Shown piece after piece: positions 33,111-41,061 of a stretch of 64,000 bases of DNA. Each line of letters begins with the position of its first letter. Position 1 is the first letter of the stretch. The position numbers and the translations under genes were made by a program. Below the pieces are notes generated by a model. It had not been told where the DNA came from. It made no database searches and worked only from the letters and a program-made list of their open reading frames with translations. Source of the DNA: Myxococcaceae bacterium (lineage in GTDB: Bacteria; Myxococcota; Myxococcia; Myxococcales; Myxococcaceae); contig JADGRA010000035.1 in assembly GCA_017881265.1 (NCBI GenBank), forward strand, positions 1 through 64,000, read 5' to 3'.

Positions 33111-35105
33111 ATGAACAACCTTCCCGCGCAGGCCTGGACGAAGGAAGAAGCGCTCGAGACGTACCTGGTTCCCTACTGGGGAGCCGGCTCCTTCGGCATC
33201 AACGACAAGGGCCACGTCGTCATCCACCCCGGGGGACCGGGGACGGCCTCCATGGATTTGAAGGAATTGGTGGATGAGGTGCGCCGGCGGGGCATCCACC
33301 CCCCCTTGCTCATCCGCTTCACCGACATCCTGAAGAGTCGGGTGGTGCACCTCAACGAGTGCTTCCGCCACGCCATCGCCGAGCACGGCTACAAGGGGGT
33401 GTACCAGGGCGTCTTCCCCATCAAGGTGAACCAGCACCGCTACGTCGTGGAAACCATCGTCGAGGCGGGCAAGCCCTACGGCTACGGCCTGGAGGCCGGC
33501 AGCAAGCCCGAACTGCTGGCGGTGATGGCGCTTTTGCAGGACGACGGCGGCCTCATCATCTGCAACGGCTACAAGGACGAGGAGTACATCGAGTACGCGC
33601 TGCTCGCCTCGAAGCTGGGCCGCAAGGTGGTGCTGGTGGTGGAGAAGCCGAGCGAGCTGGCCCTCATCGCCGAGGTGTCACGCAAGCTGGGCATCCGCCC
33701 CACCATCGGCGTCCGGGTGCGGCTGTCCACCCGCGGCGCGGGGAAGTGGGAAGCTTCCGGCGGGGACCGCAGCAAGTTCGGCCTGTCCTCGAGCGAGCTG
33801 TTGGACGCGATGAATTTCATGCGCCAGGTGGGCCTGCTCGACTGCTTCGAGTTGCTCCACTTCCACCTCGGCAGCCAGGTGTCCAACATCCGCAGCTTCA
33901 AGAATGCGCTGCACGAGGCGAGCTGCTTCTACGTGGAGCTGGTGCGCGCCGGCGCGCCGCTTCAGTACCTGGACGTGGGCGGGGGCCTGGGCGTCGACTA
34001 CGACGGCAGCCAGACCAACTTCGCCTCCTCCATGAATTACACCCCGGAGGAGTACGCCAACGACGTCGTCTTCGGGGTGATGGAGGCCTGCCAGGCAGCG
34101 GGTGTCCCGCAGCCCACCCTCGTCTCGGAGTCCGGACGGGCGGTGGTGGCCCAGCACGCGCTCCTCGTCACCGAGGTCCTCGGGGTGAGCGAGTTCAACA
34201 CCCAAGGGGTGCCGGAGGTGCTGCCGGAAGGCACCACCCCGGTGGTGAAGAAGCTGTGGAGCACCTACCGCGAGCTGACGCGGAAGAATCTCATCGAGAG
34301 CTACCACGACGCCTCCGAATACAAGGAGGAGTGCCTGACGCTGTTCTCGCTGGGGCACCTGACGCTCGACCAGCGGGTGGCGGCGGAGAACCTCTTCTGG
34401 GCCATCTGCCACAAGCTGCTGCGCATGGCGCGAGAGCTGGACGAGATGCCGGAGGAGCTCGAGGGGCTGGAGCGCCTGCTGGCCGACACCTACTTCTGCA
34501 ACTTCAGCGTCTTCCAGTCACTGCCGGACAGCTGGGCCATCGACCAGCTGTTTCCCGTCATGCCCATCCACCGCCTGTTGGAGGCCCCCACCCGGCGCGC
34601 AGTGCTGGCCGACATCACCTGCGACTCGGACGGCAAAATCGAGCACTTCATCGACCGGCGCGAGGTGAAGGACGTCCTGGAACTGCACCCCATCAACCAG
34701 GACGACTATTACATTGGGATTTTTCTGGTGGGCGCCTACCAGGAGATTCTGGGGGACTTGCACAACCTTTTCGGCGACACCCACGCGGTGCAGGTGTCGC
34801 TCGCGCCCAACGGCGGCTACCTCATCGACCACGTGGTGTCGGGCGACACGGTGATGGAAGTCCTCAACTACGTCAGCTTCTCGCGCGATGACTTGGTGGC
34901 CCGGGTGCGCAAGTTCGCCGAGGTGGCGCTGCGGGCCGGCCGCATCAGCCTGGACGAATCGCGCCAGCTGCTGCGCGCCTATGAAGATGGGCTGGCCGGC
35001 TACACCTACCTCGAGCGCGAGGTGGACGCGCCGGCCATGGCCGCCAACGGCCAGCTGCGCCTGGTGGAGAAGGCCGAACCGGCGAGCACCCGCACCGGCA
35101 CCTAA
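33111..35105 (+). CDS. speA: biosynthetic arginine decarboxylase
   Basis: A 664-residue PLP-dependent decarboxylase of the alanine-racemase fold. The PLP lysine lies in GVFPIKVNQHRYVVE, the glycine-rich phosphate loop is LDVGGGLGVDYDGSQTNF, and LHFHLGSQVSNIRSFKNAL is a typical SpeA block. It converts arginine to agmatine plus CO2, the first step of putrescine/spermidine synthesis. Length is in the usual 630-660 range. The ATG at 33111 has a weak GAGAACC ribosome site. Another polyamine-type enzyme (DHS-like) is encoded within 3 kb on the other strand. Confidence 0.95.
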   Translation: MNNLPAQAWTKEEALETYLVPYWGAGSFGINDKGHVVIHPGGPGTASMDLKELVDEVRRRGIHPPLLIRFTDILKSRVVHLNECFRHAIAEHGYKGVYQGVFPIKVNQHRYVVETIVEAGKPYGYGLEAGSKPELLAVMALLQDDGGLIICNGYKDEEYIEYALLASKLGRKVVLVVEKPSELALIAEVSRKLGIRPTIGVRVRLSTRGAGKWEASGGDRSKFGLSSSELLDAMNFMRQVGLLDCFELLHFHLGSQVSNIRSFKNALHEASCFYVELVRAGAPLQYLDVGGGLGVDYDGSQTNFASSMNYTPEEYANDVVFGVMEACQAAGVPQPTLVSESGRAVVAQHALLVTEVLGVSEFNTQGVPEVLPEGTTPVVKKLWSTYRELTRKNLIESYHDASEYKEECLTLFSLGHLTLDQRVAAENLFWAICHKLLRMARELDEMPEELEGLERLLADTYFCNFSVFQSLPDSWAIDQLFPVMPIHRLLEAPTRRAVLADITCDSDGKIEHFIDRREVKDVLELHPINQDDYYIGIFLVGAYQEILGDLHNLFGDTHAVQVSLAPNGGYLIDHVVSGDTVMEVLNYVSFSRDDLVARVRKFAEVALRAGRISLDESRQLLRAYEDGLAGYTYLEREVDAPAMAANGQLRLVEKAEPASTRTGT

Positions 35106-35120
35106 CGACACGCGGGACGG

Positions 35121-35618
35121 CTAGGGCGCCGGGGCCGGCCGGGGTTTGAGGAAGGTCACCTGCCCGAACTGCGACAGCGTCGGTCCCACCACCGCGCGGT
35201 CGCCGACGACGACCAGTGTCATGTGCGCCGGGTCGAGGTACTTCTTCACCACCCGCGTCACCTCGGCCGGGGTGACGGCATTCACCTTTGTCACGTAGCT
35301 GCTCAGCCAGTCGGGGGACAGCCCATACAGTTCGATGAAGCGCAGCTGGGAGATGATGCCCGGCCGCGAGCTGTTCCTTAGAACGAAGGTGCCGCTGAGG
35401 TCGCGCTGAAAGCCGCCCAGCTCCTCGGGCGTCGGGGGCGTCTTGCGCAGCAGCTTGACCTCGTTGACCGCCTCCTGCAGCGCCGCCGCCGTGTCCTTGG
35501 TGGTCACGTCGGCGCTTTCTGACCAGCTGGCCACCCGCGCCGAGGAGGCAGGGGCCACCGGCACCTCGTGCGCGCAGCCGACGCCAAGGCACAACACGAC
35601 GGGCCACCAAACCTTCAT
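35121..35618 (-). CDS. lipoprotein with orphan M16 peptidase C-terminal domain
   Basis: A 165-residue protein. The N-terminus MKVWWPVVLCLGVGCAHE is a lipoprotein signal with cysteine at about residue 15, preceded by a strong AGGAG site (35618 start). The mature part, especially KTPPTPEELGGFQRDLSGTF, RPGIISQLRFIELYGLSPDW, and NAVTPAEVTRVVKKYLDPAH followed by LVVVGD, matches only the C-terminal quarter of an M16 (insulinase/PqqL-type) zinc peptidase subunit. No HxxEH zinc motif or N-terminal lobes are present. It is either a fragment left by deletion that retained a signal peptide or a domesticated binding domain. It ends 15 nt from speA's stop, convergently. Confidence 0.75.
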   Translation of the reverse strand: MKVWWPVVLCLGVGCAHEVPVAPASSARVASWSESADVTTKDTAAALQEAVNEVKLLRKTPPTPEELGGFQRDLSGTFVLRNSSRPGIISQLRFIELYGLSPDWLSSYVTKVNAVTPAEVTRVVKKYLDPAHMTLVVVGDRAVVGPTLSQFGQVTFLKPRPAPAP

Positions 35619-35704
35619 GGGCAACTCCTGACGCACCCGAAAGGGGGGGAAGGACCAGCCTCCCTACGGCGCCGCCCGACGCCAATTGCAAGGAAGGCGG
35701 CCCG

Positions 35705-36118
35705 TCAGTGGTACTGCACCGAGATTTGCACCTCGGGGTGCAGGCTTCGGTGCACCGGGCAGCTCTCGGCCACGTGCTGCATGCGCGCCCGCTGTTCATG
35801 CGTCAGGCCCGGCGGAAGCCACAGTTCCACCTCCAGGCGGCCAATGCGCCGCGGGGAGGCATTCATGTGCTTCTCCACCCGGCCGCGGCTGGGCCCCCAG
35901 GCAATCCCTTCCCGGGCGGCGACGAGGGCCATGGTGGTGAGCATGCAGGACAGAAGCCCCGAGGCCACCAAGTCGGTCGGGGAGAAGGAGGCGCCAGTGC
36001 CGCCGTTGTCCCGCGGGGCGTCGGTGGAGAGCACGCTGCCGCTGGGGCCGTGGGTGAGGCGGACCTGCAGAGTGCCGTCGGCTTCCGCCGTCATCTCCAC
36101 GAAGGTGGGAGTCGTCAT
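35705..36118 (-). CDS. OsmC-family peroxidase-like protein
   Basis: A 137-residue OsmC/Ohr-fold protein. The strand VRLTHGPSGSVLSTDAPRDN, the SFSPTDLVASGLLSCMLTTM helix with the first active-site Cys, and HVAESCPVHRSL with the second Cys form the family pattern of two cysteines on different helices. OsmC proteins reduce organic or hydroperoxides using thiol donors, or have unrelated thioesterase-like activities. Length is normal. The ATG at 36118 is the obvious start. It lies between the orphan M16 domain and the DHS-like gene on the same strand and is probably cotranscribed with the latter (18 nt apart). Confidence 0.9.
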   Translation of the reverse strand: MTTPTFVEMTAEADGTLQVRLTHGPSGSVLSTDAPRDNGGTGASFSPTDLVASGLLSCMLTTMALVAAREGIAWGPSRGRVEKHMNASPRRIGRLEVELWLPPGLTHEQRARMQHVAESCPVHRSLHPEVQISVQYH

Positions 36119-36136
36119 GGTCCTCGCTCCGCGGTT

Positions 36137-37336
36137 TCAGCGGACGGTGGGCCCCGGCGCGGGAAGCTTGGGCCTGCCCTTCTTCGGGTTCCACTCGATG
36201 GTGCGCAAGAGCGAGGCGCGCCGCCGCTGGACGTCCTTGTCCAGAAGCTGCACGGCGCGGGGCAGCTGCTCCATCAGCCGCATCGGCGGGCGCCGGGCGC
36301 CGGTGGAGAAGAGGGCGTGGGTGAGCCAGGGGAACACCGCCGTGACGTCGCAGTGCACGTAGACGCTGCCCGTCTCCACGGCCTGCATGGACACCTTGCC
36401 CCAGGTGTGCCCCTCGCCGGCCGGGCAGCTGCTGAGGGCGCCGTTGTCCACCGGGTCCACGCAGAATTGTAAGTCGATGTCGAAGCCGGCCGTCGGCACG
36501 CCCAGAATCTGGTCGAGCAGCGGCTCTCCCTGGAGCGTGTAGTTCTTCGGGACGCCCCCGCCGAGAATCCAGATGGCCAGCTTCCGGCCGCCGTGGTGGC
36601 GGCAGAAGTGCTGCAGGGCGGCCATGGCGAAGACGTCCTCGTTGATGTCCAACTCGAACTTGAAGTCCTCGCCCAAAAGCCGGCGCAGCTTCACGACGTT
36701 GAGGAAGATGGACCCGTCCTGCACGGCGCCGACGAAGATGGGCACGGCATTGCGGTAGCAGCTCGAGAGGAGGGAGGGCTGGCGCACGCCCAGCGAGCGC
36801 TCGATGCGGTGCATGACCTTGCCGAGCAGGAAGTGGAACTCGGGCGTCGTCATCTTCCGCTGGAATTCCGGGGCCCGGATGATGGCCGAGAAGAGGCGGT
36901 CGGTGTCGAGGAGCGCCTCCTCCCAGAAGCCCAAGTCGTAGATGCGGATAATTCGGGCCAGGCGCATGGCCAGGTCCCCGGCGTCGGGGGCCACCTCGCG
37001 GATGGCGTGCCCGAGCACACGGTGGGCGTCGTGGTACAGGTTGGCGCCGGTGGTGGTGAGGACGCTCAGGACGCCGCGCTCCACCAGGGGGATGAGACAG
37101 CTCTGGTGCAGCCCGGCCGGCGTCATGGCGCCGCTGAGGGTGAGGTAGATGGAGGCCTCCTCGGCCAGTGAGCGGCGCATCAACTCAAAGGCGGTCCGCT
37201 CCTGCCGGCCGACGTAGGCCGGAAAGGCCTGGGCGAGCAGCTCCGCCGGGCGTTCCTTGCCGGTGATGGGACGCGGGTCGACACGGCGGGCCTTGGCATA
37301 GGCCGAGCGAAGCGACGTCTTCTTGGCTGGGGGCAT
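36137..37336 (-). CDS. deoxyhypusine synthase-like enzyme (possible homospermidine synthase)
   Basis: A 399-residue protein with a DHS-like Rossmann fold. Motifs are YLTLSGAMTPAGLHQSCLIP, VLTTTGANLYHDAHRVLG, KLAIWILGGGVPKNYTLQGE (NAD/spermidine site of the family) and HCDVTAVFPWL. Bacteria lack hypusinated eIF5A, so bacterial DHS-family members act on small polyamines or make homospermidine-type compounds. The neighbouring arginine decarboxylase supports a polyamine substrate. The N-terminus is basic (PPAKKTSLRSAYAKARR) and the C-terminal tail is Pro/Lys-rich. The precise product is unknown. Annotated families call it deoxyhypusine synthase family protein. Confidence 0.88.
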   Translation of the reverse strand: MPPAKKTSLRSAYAKARRVDPRPITGKERPAELLAQAFPAYVGRQERTAFELMRRSLAEEASIYLTLSGAMTPAGLHQSCLIPLVERGVLSVLTTTGANLYHDAHRVLGHAIREVAPDAGDLAMRLARIIRIYDLGFWEEALLDTDRLFSAIIRAPEFQRKMTTPEFHFLLGKVMHRIERSLGVRQPSLLSSCYRNAVPIFVGAVQDGSIFLNVVKLRRLLGEDFKFELDINEDVFAMAALQHFCRHHGGRKLAIWILGGGVPKNYTLQGEPLLDQILGVPTAGFDIDLQFCVDPVDNGALSSCPAGEGHTWGKVSMQAVETGSVYVHCDVTAVFPWLTHALFSTGARRPPMRLMEQLPRAVQLLDKDVQRRRASLLRTIEWNPKKGRPKLPAPGPTVR

Positions 37337-37360
37337 GGCGGGCGGGAACGGGCCATAACG

Positions 37361-37382
37361 CCTGGCGCGCCTGGCGCGCCAG
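37361..37382. repeat. short direct/inverted repeat upstream of DHS-like gene
   Basis: CCTGGCGCG and CTGGCGCGCC occur in tandem, and the second copy extends to the palindrome TGGCGCGCCA (37372-37381). It lies between the Rrf2 gene end and the DHS-like start, both on the minus strand. It could be an operator, a terminator stem or a slippage duplication. No T-run accompanies it. Confidence 0.35.
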
Positions 37383-37426
37383 CCCCAAACGCGTGCCTGT
37401 GCCTGGCGGGGGAAGGCCCCCCGGCC

Positions 37427-37894
37427 TCAGGCGTGTGCGACGGCCACCACCGGCAAGCGCGAGGCCTTGAGTTCTCCCATCGCCAGCTGGTCCAGCGTCG
37501 CGCTGCGGTACACCTCCAGCATGCGCTCCTGGCCACGCCGCCAGACGCCGTACATGGTGCAGGCCGCCGTCATGCGGCAGCCCTCATGTTCCGTCCCGCC
37601 CCCGCACAAGGAGACGACGAAGGGCCCTTCCACGGCTTCAATGACATCCAGAAACGTAATCTCGCGGGGGGCCTTGGTGAGGCGGTAGCCGCCCCGGGCG
37701 CCGCGCGCACTCGTCACCAGCCCCCGGCCCACCAGCGTCTTGAGGATTTTGGCCAGGTAGTCCTCCGGCACGTCCATGCGGCGCGCAATCTCCCGGAAGG
37801 GCACCACCGTGCCGGGCGCCTGCGCCGCAAGGCACACCATGGCCCTCAGGCCGTACTCGATTTTTCGCGAAATCTGGAGCGCGTGGTGCTGCAT
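37427..37894 (-). CDS. Rrf2-family transcriptional regulator with Cys cluster
   Basis: A 155-residue winged-helix regulator beginning MQHHALQISRKIEYGLRAMV. The HTH is VVPFREIARRMDVPEDYLAK followed by ILKTLVGRGLVTSARGARGG, the classic Rrf2 pattern. Three cysteines follow the wing (SLCGGG..EGCRMTAACTMYGVW), matching the IscR/NsrR-type C-x5-7-C-x5-C iron-sulfur ligand arrangement in spacing. So it is probably an [Fe-S]-sensing repressor, responsive to redox, NO or iron-sulfur status. Divergent from the PHP-domain gene with a 67-nt gap that likely holds its operator. No nearby isc or hmp genes identify its regulon. Confidence 0.9.
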   Translation of the reverse strand: MQHHALQISRKIEYGLRAMVCLAAQAPGTVVPFREIARRMDVPEDYLAKILKTLVGRGLVTSARGARGGYRLTKAPREITFLDVIEAVEGPFVVSLCGGGTEHEGCRMTAACTMYGVWRRGQERMLEVYRSATLDQLAMGELKASRLPVVAVAHA

Positions 37895-37961
37895 GGAAAC
37901 CGCTTGAAAAACGGATGGTTAAGCGCGACAAAGTATAACGTCTCGGGGGTGTCCCTCGCAA

Positions 37962-38816
37962 ATGGCCATCGACCTGCATAGCCACACCACGGCGAGCGAC
38001 GGGGAACACTCCCCCGAAGCGCTGCTGGCCCTGGCCCGGGCGGCCGGGGTGACGACGCTGGCGGTGACGGACCACGACACGGTGGCCGGGCTGGCCCGCG
38101 CCGCCACGGCCGCGGAGGCCGAGGGCCTCGCCTTCGTCCCGGGGATTGAGGTGTCGGCCACCGCCGCCGGGCGCGAGGTGCACGTGCTGGGGCACTTCGT
38201 CGACGCCACGGAGAGTGGGCTGGCGCGCTTCTCGGCCCGCCTGAAGGGCGAGCGGGCCGCGCGCATGGGACGCATGGTGCAGCGCATGGGGGAGCTCGGC
38301 TTCCCACTCACCCTCGAGGAGGTGGAGGCCATTGGCGGCGGCGCCCACCTGGGGCGGCCCCACCTGGCCCTGGCCCTCCTCAACCGCGGCTACGTCAGCT
38401 CCACCAAGGAGGCCTTCGACCGCTTCCTCGCCGACGGCCGTCCGGGGCACGTCGACCGCTTTCGCGTTCCCGCCGAGGAGGCGGTGCAGCTGCTGCATGC
38501 CGCGGGCGGCACTGCCACCCTGGCTCACCCGGGCCCCTCGCAGGTGACGCGGCCCACGCTGGAGACGCTGGCCCGGGCGGGCCTGGATGGCCTGGAAGTG
38601 TTTCACGCCGACCACGTGCCCAGTCAGCGCGAGTCGCTGCTGCGCACCGCGGACGCCCTCGGCCTCATCCCCACCGGCGGCAGCGACTTCCACGGCGCCC
38701 GGGTGTCCCCGGGGCGGCGTCCGGGCGGTTGCACCACCCCGCCCGAGGCCTTCGCGCGGCTGCGGGCGCGGGCCGAGGCCCACGCGCGCGCGGCCGGGCG
38801 GAGCGCTCCGCTTTGA
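37962..38816 (+). CDS. PHP-domain phosphoesterase (RNase AM / YciV-type)
   Basis: A 284-residue PHP hydrolase. Metal-ligand motifs appear in order: MAIDLHSHTTASDGEHSPEA, LAVTDHDTVAGL, PGIEVSA with EVHVLGHFVD, the HLGRPHLALALLNRGYV and PSQ-type insertion, LAHPGPSQ and GGSDFHGA. The order and spacing are those of YciV/TrpH proteins; the E. coli member is RNase AM, a 5'-3' exonuclease on short RNAs and pAp-like nucleotides. Length is typical at 280-290. Divergent from the Rrf2 regulator. 55 nt upstream of nuoA but not obviously functionally linked to it. Confidence 0.9.
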   Translation: MAIDLHSHTTASDGEHSPEALLALARAAGVTTLAVTDHDTVAGLARAATAAEAEGLAFVPGIEVSATAAGREVHVLGHFVDATESGLARFSARLKGERAARMGRMVQRMGELGFPLTLEEVEAIGGGAHLGRPHLALALLNRGYVSSTKEAFDRFLADGRPGHVDRFRVPAEEAVQLLHAAGGTATLAHPGPSQVTRPTLETLARAGLDGLEVFHADHVPSQRESLLRTADALGLIPTGGSDFHGARVSPGRRPGGCTTPPEAFARLRARAEAHARAAGRSAPL

Positions 38817-38871
38817 CAGCCCCGCCACCGCTCGGCCAATGTGCGCCGGCGTCTCCCCGCCCCCTGCCCCC

Positions 38872-39246
38872 ATGACTTCCTCCCCCGCCGCCTCCTACCT
38901 ACCCATCGCCGTGGTGCTGCTGCTGGCCGTGGCCATGGGCGCCATCGTCAGCTCGCTGTCGTCCCTGTTCGGCCCGAAAAACCCCAACCCCGTCAAGTCC
39001 ACCATCTTCGAGGCGGGCAGCGAGCCTGCGCCGGGCACTGCGCGGCAGCGCTTCGCCGTGAAATTCTACGTGGTGGCGCTGCTCTTCATCGTCTTCGACG
39101 TGGAGACGGTGTTTCTCTACCCATGGGCCGTTAACTTCCGGGCGCTGGGCTGGTTCGGCTACGCAGAGATGTTTGTGTTTGCCGCAACGCTGGTGGTGGG
39201 CCTGGTCTACGTCTGGAAGAAGGGCGCTCTCTCCTGGGAGACTTGA
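38872..39246 (+). CDS. nuoA: NADH-quinone oxidoreductase subunit A
   Basis: A 124-residue membrane subunit of respiratory complex I. Three transmembrane helices are visible (YLPIAVVLLLAVAMGAIVSS; VKFYVVALLFIVFDVETVFL; FVFAATLVVGLVYVWKKGA). The conserved loop FEAGSEPAPGTARQRFAVKF and the FIVFDVETVFLYPW motif are diagnostic of NuoA. I took the ATG at 38872 (MTSSPAASYLP); an ATG 33 nt upstream is in frame. It overlaps or abuts nuoB. The rest of complex I appears 11 kb further on after an inserted cox cluster. Confidence 0.95.
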   Translation: MTSSPAASYLPIAVVLLLAVAMGAIVSSLSSLFGPKNPNPVKSTIFEAGSEPAPGTARQRFAVKFYVVALLFIVFDVETVFLYPWAVNFRALGWFGYAEMFVFAATLVVGLVYVWKKGALSWET

Positions 39247-39254
39247 AAGGCACC

Positions 39255-39812
39255 ATGTCGGACATTGAACTCGCCCCCATCATCACCACCCGCCGCGACG
39301 AGAGCATCGGCTTTCTCCAGGGCCTTCTGAGTAAAGGCCTCGGCTGGGCGCGCAAGTACTCGCTCTTCATGTACCCCTACGCCACCGCCTGCTGCGCGAT
39401 GGAGTACATGTCGGTGGCCAGCAGCCGGCATGACATTGCGCGCTTCGGCGCTGAGTACCCGCGCTTCTCGCCCCGGCAGGCAGACCTCCTCATGGTGGTA
39501 GGCACCATCAACCAGAAGCAGGCCCCCATCCTCAAGCGCGTCTATGAGCAGATGACGGAGCCGAAGTGGGTGGTGAGCTTCGGTGTCTGCGCGTCCTCGG
39601 GCGGCTTCTATGACAACTACGCGGTGCTGCAGGGCATCGACCGCATTCTCCCGGTGGACGTCTACATCCCGGGCTGCCCGCCCAGGCCGGAGCAGGTGCT
39701 GGACGGGCTGATGCTGCTGCAGGACAAAATCCAGCGGCAGGTGCACCGCATCGGCCGCATGGTGGAGGACCGCCCCGGGCCCCTCACCCCGCCCCTGGCG
39801 ACGCCCCGCTAA
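39255..39812 (+). CDS. nuoB: NADH-quinone oxidoreductase subunit B
   Basis: A 185-residue peripheral subunit that ligates the terminal [4Fe-4S] cluster N2. The tandem cysteines are in YPYATACCAMEYMSVASS, with GVCASSGGFYDNYAVLQG and IPGCPPRPEQVLDGLMLLQ supplying the other two Cys ligands. The ATG at 39255 (MSDIELAP) has AGGCACC upstream; an in-frame TTG at 39243 overlaps the nuoA stop. Length is normal. It ends where a short TAACGGCCG direct repeat separates it from the convergent hotdog thioesterase gene. Confidence 0.96.
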   Translation: MSDIELAPIITTRRDESIGFLQGLLSKGLGWARKYSLFMYPYATACCAMEYMSVASSRHDIARFGAEYPRFSPRQADLLMVVGTINQKQAPILKRVYEQMTEPKWVVSFGVCASSGGFYDNYAVLQGIDRILPVDVYIPGCPPRPEQVLDGLMLLQDKIQRQVHRIGRMVEDRPGPLTPPLATPR

Positions 39813-39841
39813 CGGCCGCTAACGGCCGGCCACCACTGGCC

Positions 39842-40309
39842 TCACCAGCGGTAGTAGGCCGGGTGCCCCGGCTTCACCGCGACGAAGGTGCCCGTGCAGC
39901 GGGCGCACACCTTGCCGTTGGCACTGAGCGTCGCCTCCACCGTGGCGCGGTCCTCCTTCACCTCCACCGCCTTGGCCCACAGGGTGAGTTCCGCGTCACT
40001 GGGCGTCGGCGCGCGCAGGGTGACGTGGAAGTCCGACGTCACCGTGCAGGGCGCGGTGCTCTGGCCGCTCTGGCGCATGAGGGCGACGAGGGCCGCCCAG
40101 TTGGAGTGACAGTCCAAAAGCGCGCCGACAATGCCGCCGTTGAGGACGCCCGGGAAGGCTTCATGGTGCTTCTGGGCGCGCCAGTGGGCCACCACCGCGT
40201 CGCCCTCCTCGAAGCTGCGGATGCGTAGCCCCTGGGGGTTGGCCGGCCCGCAGCCGAAGCAGGCGTTGGCCGGCGCGTAGCGTTCCTGGAGGCTTTTGTC
40301 CGTCACCAT
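39842..40309 (-). CDS. PaaI-type hotdog-fold thioesterase
   Basis: A 155-residue hotdog protein. CFGCGPANPQGLRI is the N-terminal motif of a PaaI/YiiD-like subgroup. LNGGIVGALLDCHSNWAALV is the helix-bearing G-G-I/V..D motif of 4HBT thioesterases, and VTLRAPTPSDAELTLWAKAV leads to the typical antiparallel strands. The start at 40309 is taken at MVTDKSLQERYAPANACFGC; an ATG 14 codons upstream exists. The substrate would be an acyl-CoA. It is convergent with nuoB and divergent from coxS. Confidence 0.85.
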   Translation of the reverse strand: MVTDKSLQERYAPANACFGCGPANPQGLRIRSFEEGDAVVAHWRAQKHHEAFPGVLNGGIVGALLDCHSNWAALVALMRQSGQSTAPCTVTSDFHVTLRAPTPSDAELTLWAKAVEVKEDRATVEATLSANGKVCARCTGTFVAVKPGHPAYYRW

Positions 40310-40539
40310 GGTGCCGTCCTTCGTCCCCCCCCATGGGGGAGCAGCGGCCACACTAGCGGAGGCGCCCGCCTCCCGGGGGGGCGCCCGCTTTCAGTGCACC
40401 CCGGGGCGGCGCCGCACCGCGTCGCGCCGCACCGCACCGGTGCTGGCAGGCGAAGAGTCGCTTGACCCGTGTCCGCTGCCGTCCCCATTCTCGCCGCCAC
40501 TAGGGGAAGCAGCCCCGTGGACTTCGTCGGAGGCTCGCC

Positions 40540-41052
40540 ATGGCGCGCATCAGCCTGAAGGTGAACGGCACGCAGCACGTGCACGAAGTGGAGCCGCGCA
40601 TGCTGCTCGTGCACTACCTGCGCGAGGTGCTCTCGCTGACGGGGACGCACGTCGGCTGTGACACCAGCCAGTGCGGGGCGTGCACGGTGCTCCTCGACGG
40701 CAAGGCGGTGAAGGCCTGCAGCGTGCTGGCCGTGCAGGCCGACGGCAGCGAGGTGAAGACCGTCGAGGGCCTGGCCCAGGACGGGCGGCTGCACCCGCTG
40801 CAGGAGGGCTTTTGGGAGGAGCACGGGCTGCAGTGCGGCTTCTGCACCCCGGGCATGCTGATGGCGGCCTACGGGCTGCTCCAGTCCAACCCCCACCCGG
40901 ATGAACATGCCATCCGCGCCGGGCTGGAAGGCAACCTCTGCCGGTGCACCGGCTACCACAACATCGTCAAGGCGGTGCAGCACGCGACCAAGACGATGGC
41001 CGAGGGGACGTCGAAGACTGCGGCACCGGCGCGCACCGTCGGGGCCGCCTAG
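40540..41052 (+). CDS. coxS: molybdenum hydroxylase small subunit, two [2Fe-2S] clusters
   Basis: A 170-residue iron-sulfur subunit of the xanthine oxidase family. The plant-type cluster uses [18 protein letters not shown], with a later Cys in KACSVLAVQ, and the second cluster uses [18 protein letters not shown] and [15 protein letters not shown]. These are the exact CoxS/HcrC/XdhC-type motifs. It passes electrons from the molybdenum site to the FAD subunit. Preceded by GGAGG at about 9 nt before the ATG. First gene of a coxS-coxL-coxM set with 9-nt and 6-nt spacers. Confidence 0.95.
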   Translation: MARISLKVNGTQHVHEVEPRMLLVHYLREVLSLTGTHVGCDTSQCGACTVLLDGKAVKACSVLAVQADGSEVKTVEGLAQDGRLHPLQEGFWEEHGLQCGFCTPGMLMAAYGLLQSNPHPDEHAIRAGLEGNLCRCTGYHNIVKAVQHATKTMAEGTSKTAAPARTVGAA

Positions 41053-41061
41053 GGGACCGCC

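Noticed and set aside
37895..37961. Sigma-70 promoter TTGAAA (37904) with TATAAC (37934) upstream of the PHP gene.
   Set aside because: The spacing of 24 nt is too long for a functional -35/-10 pair.
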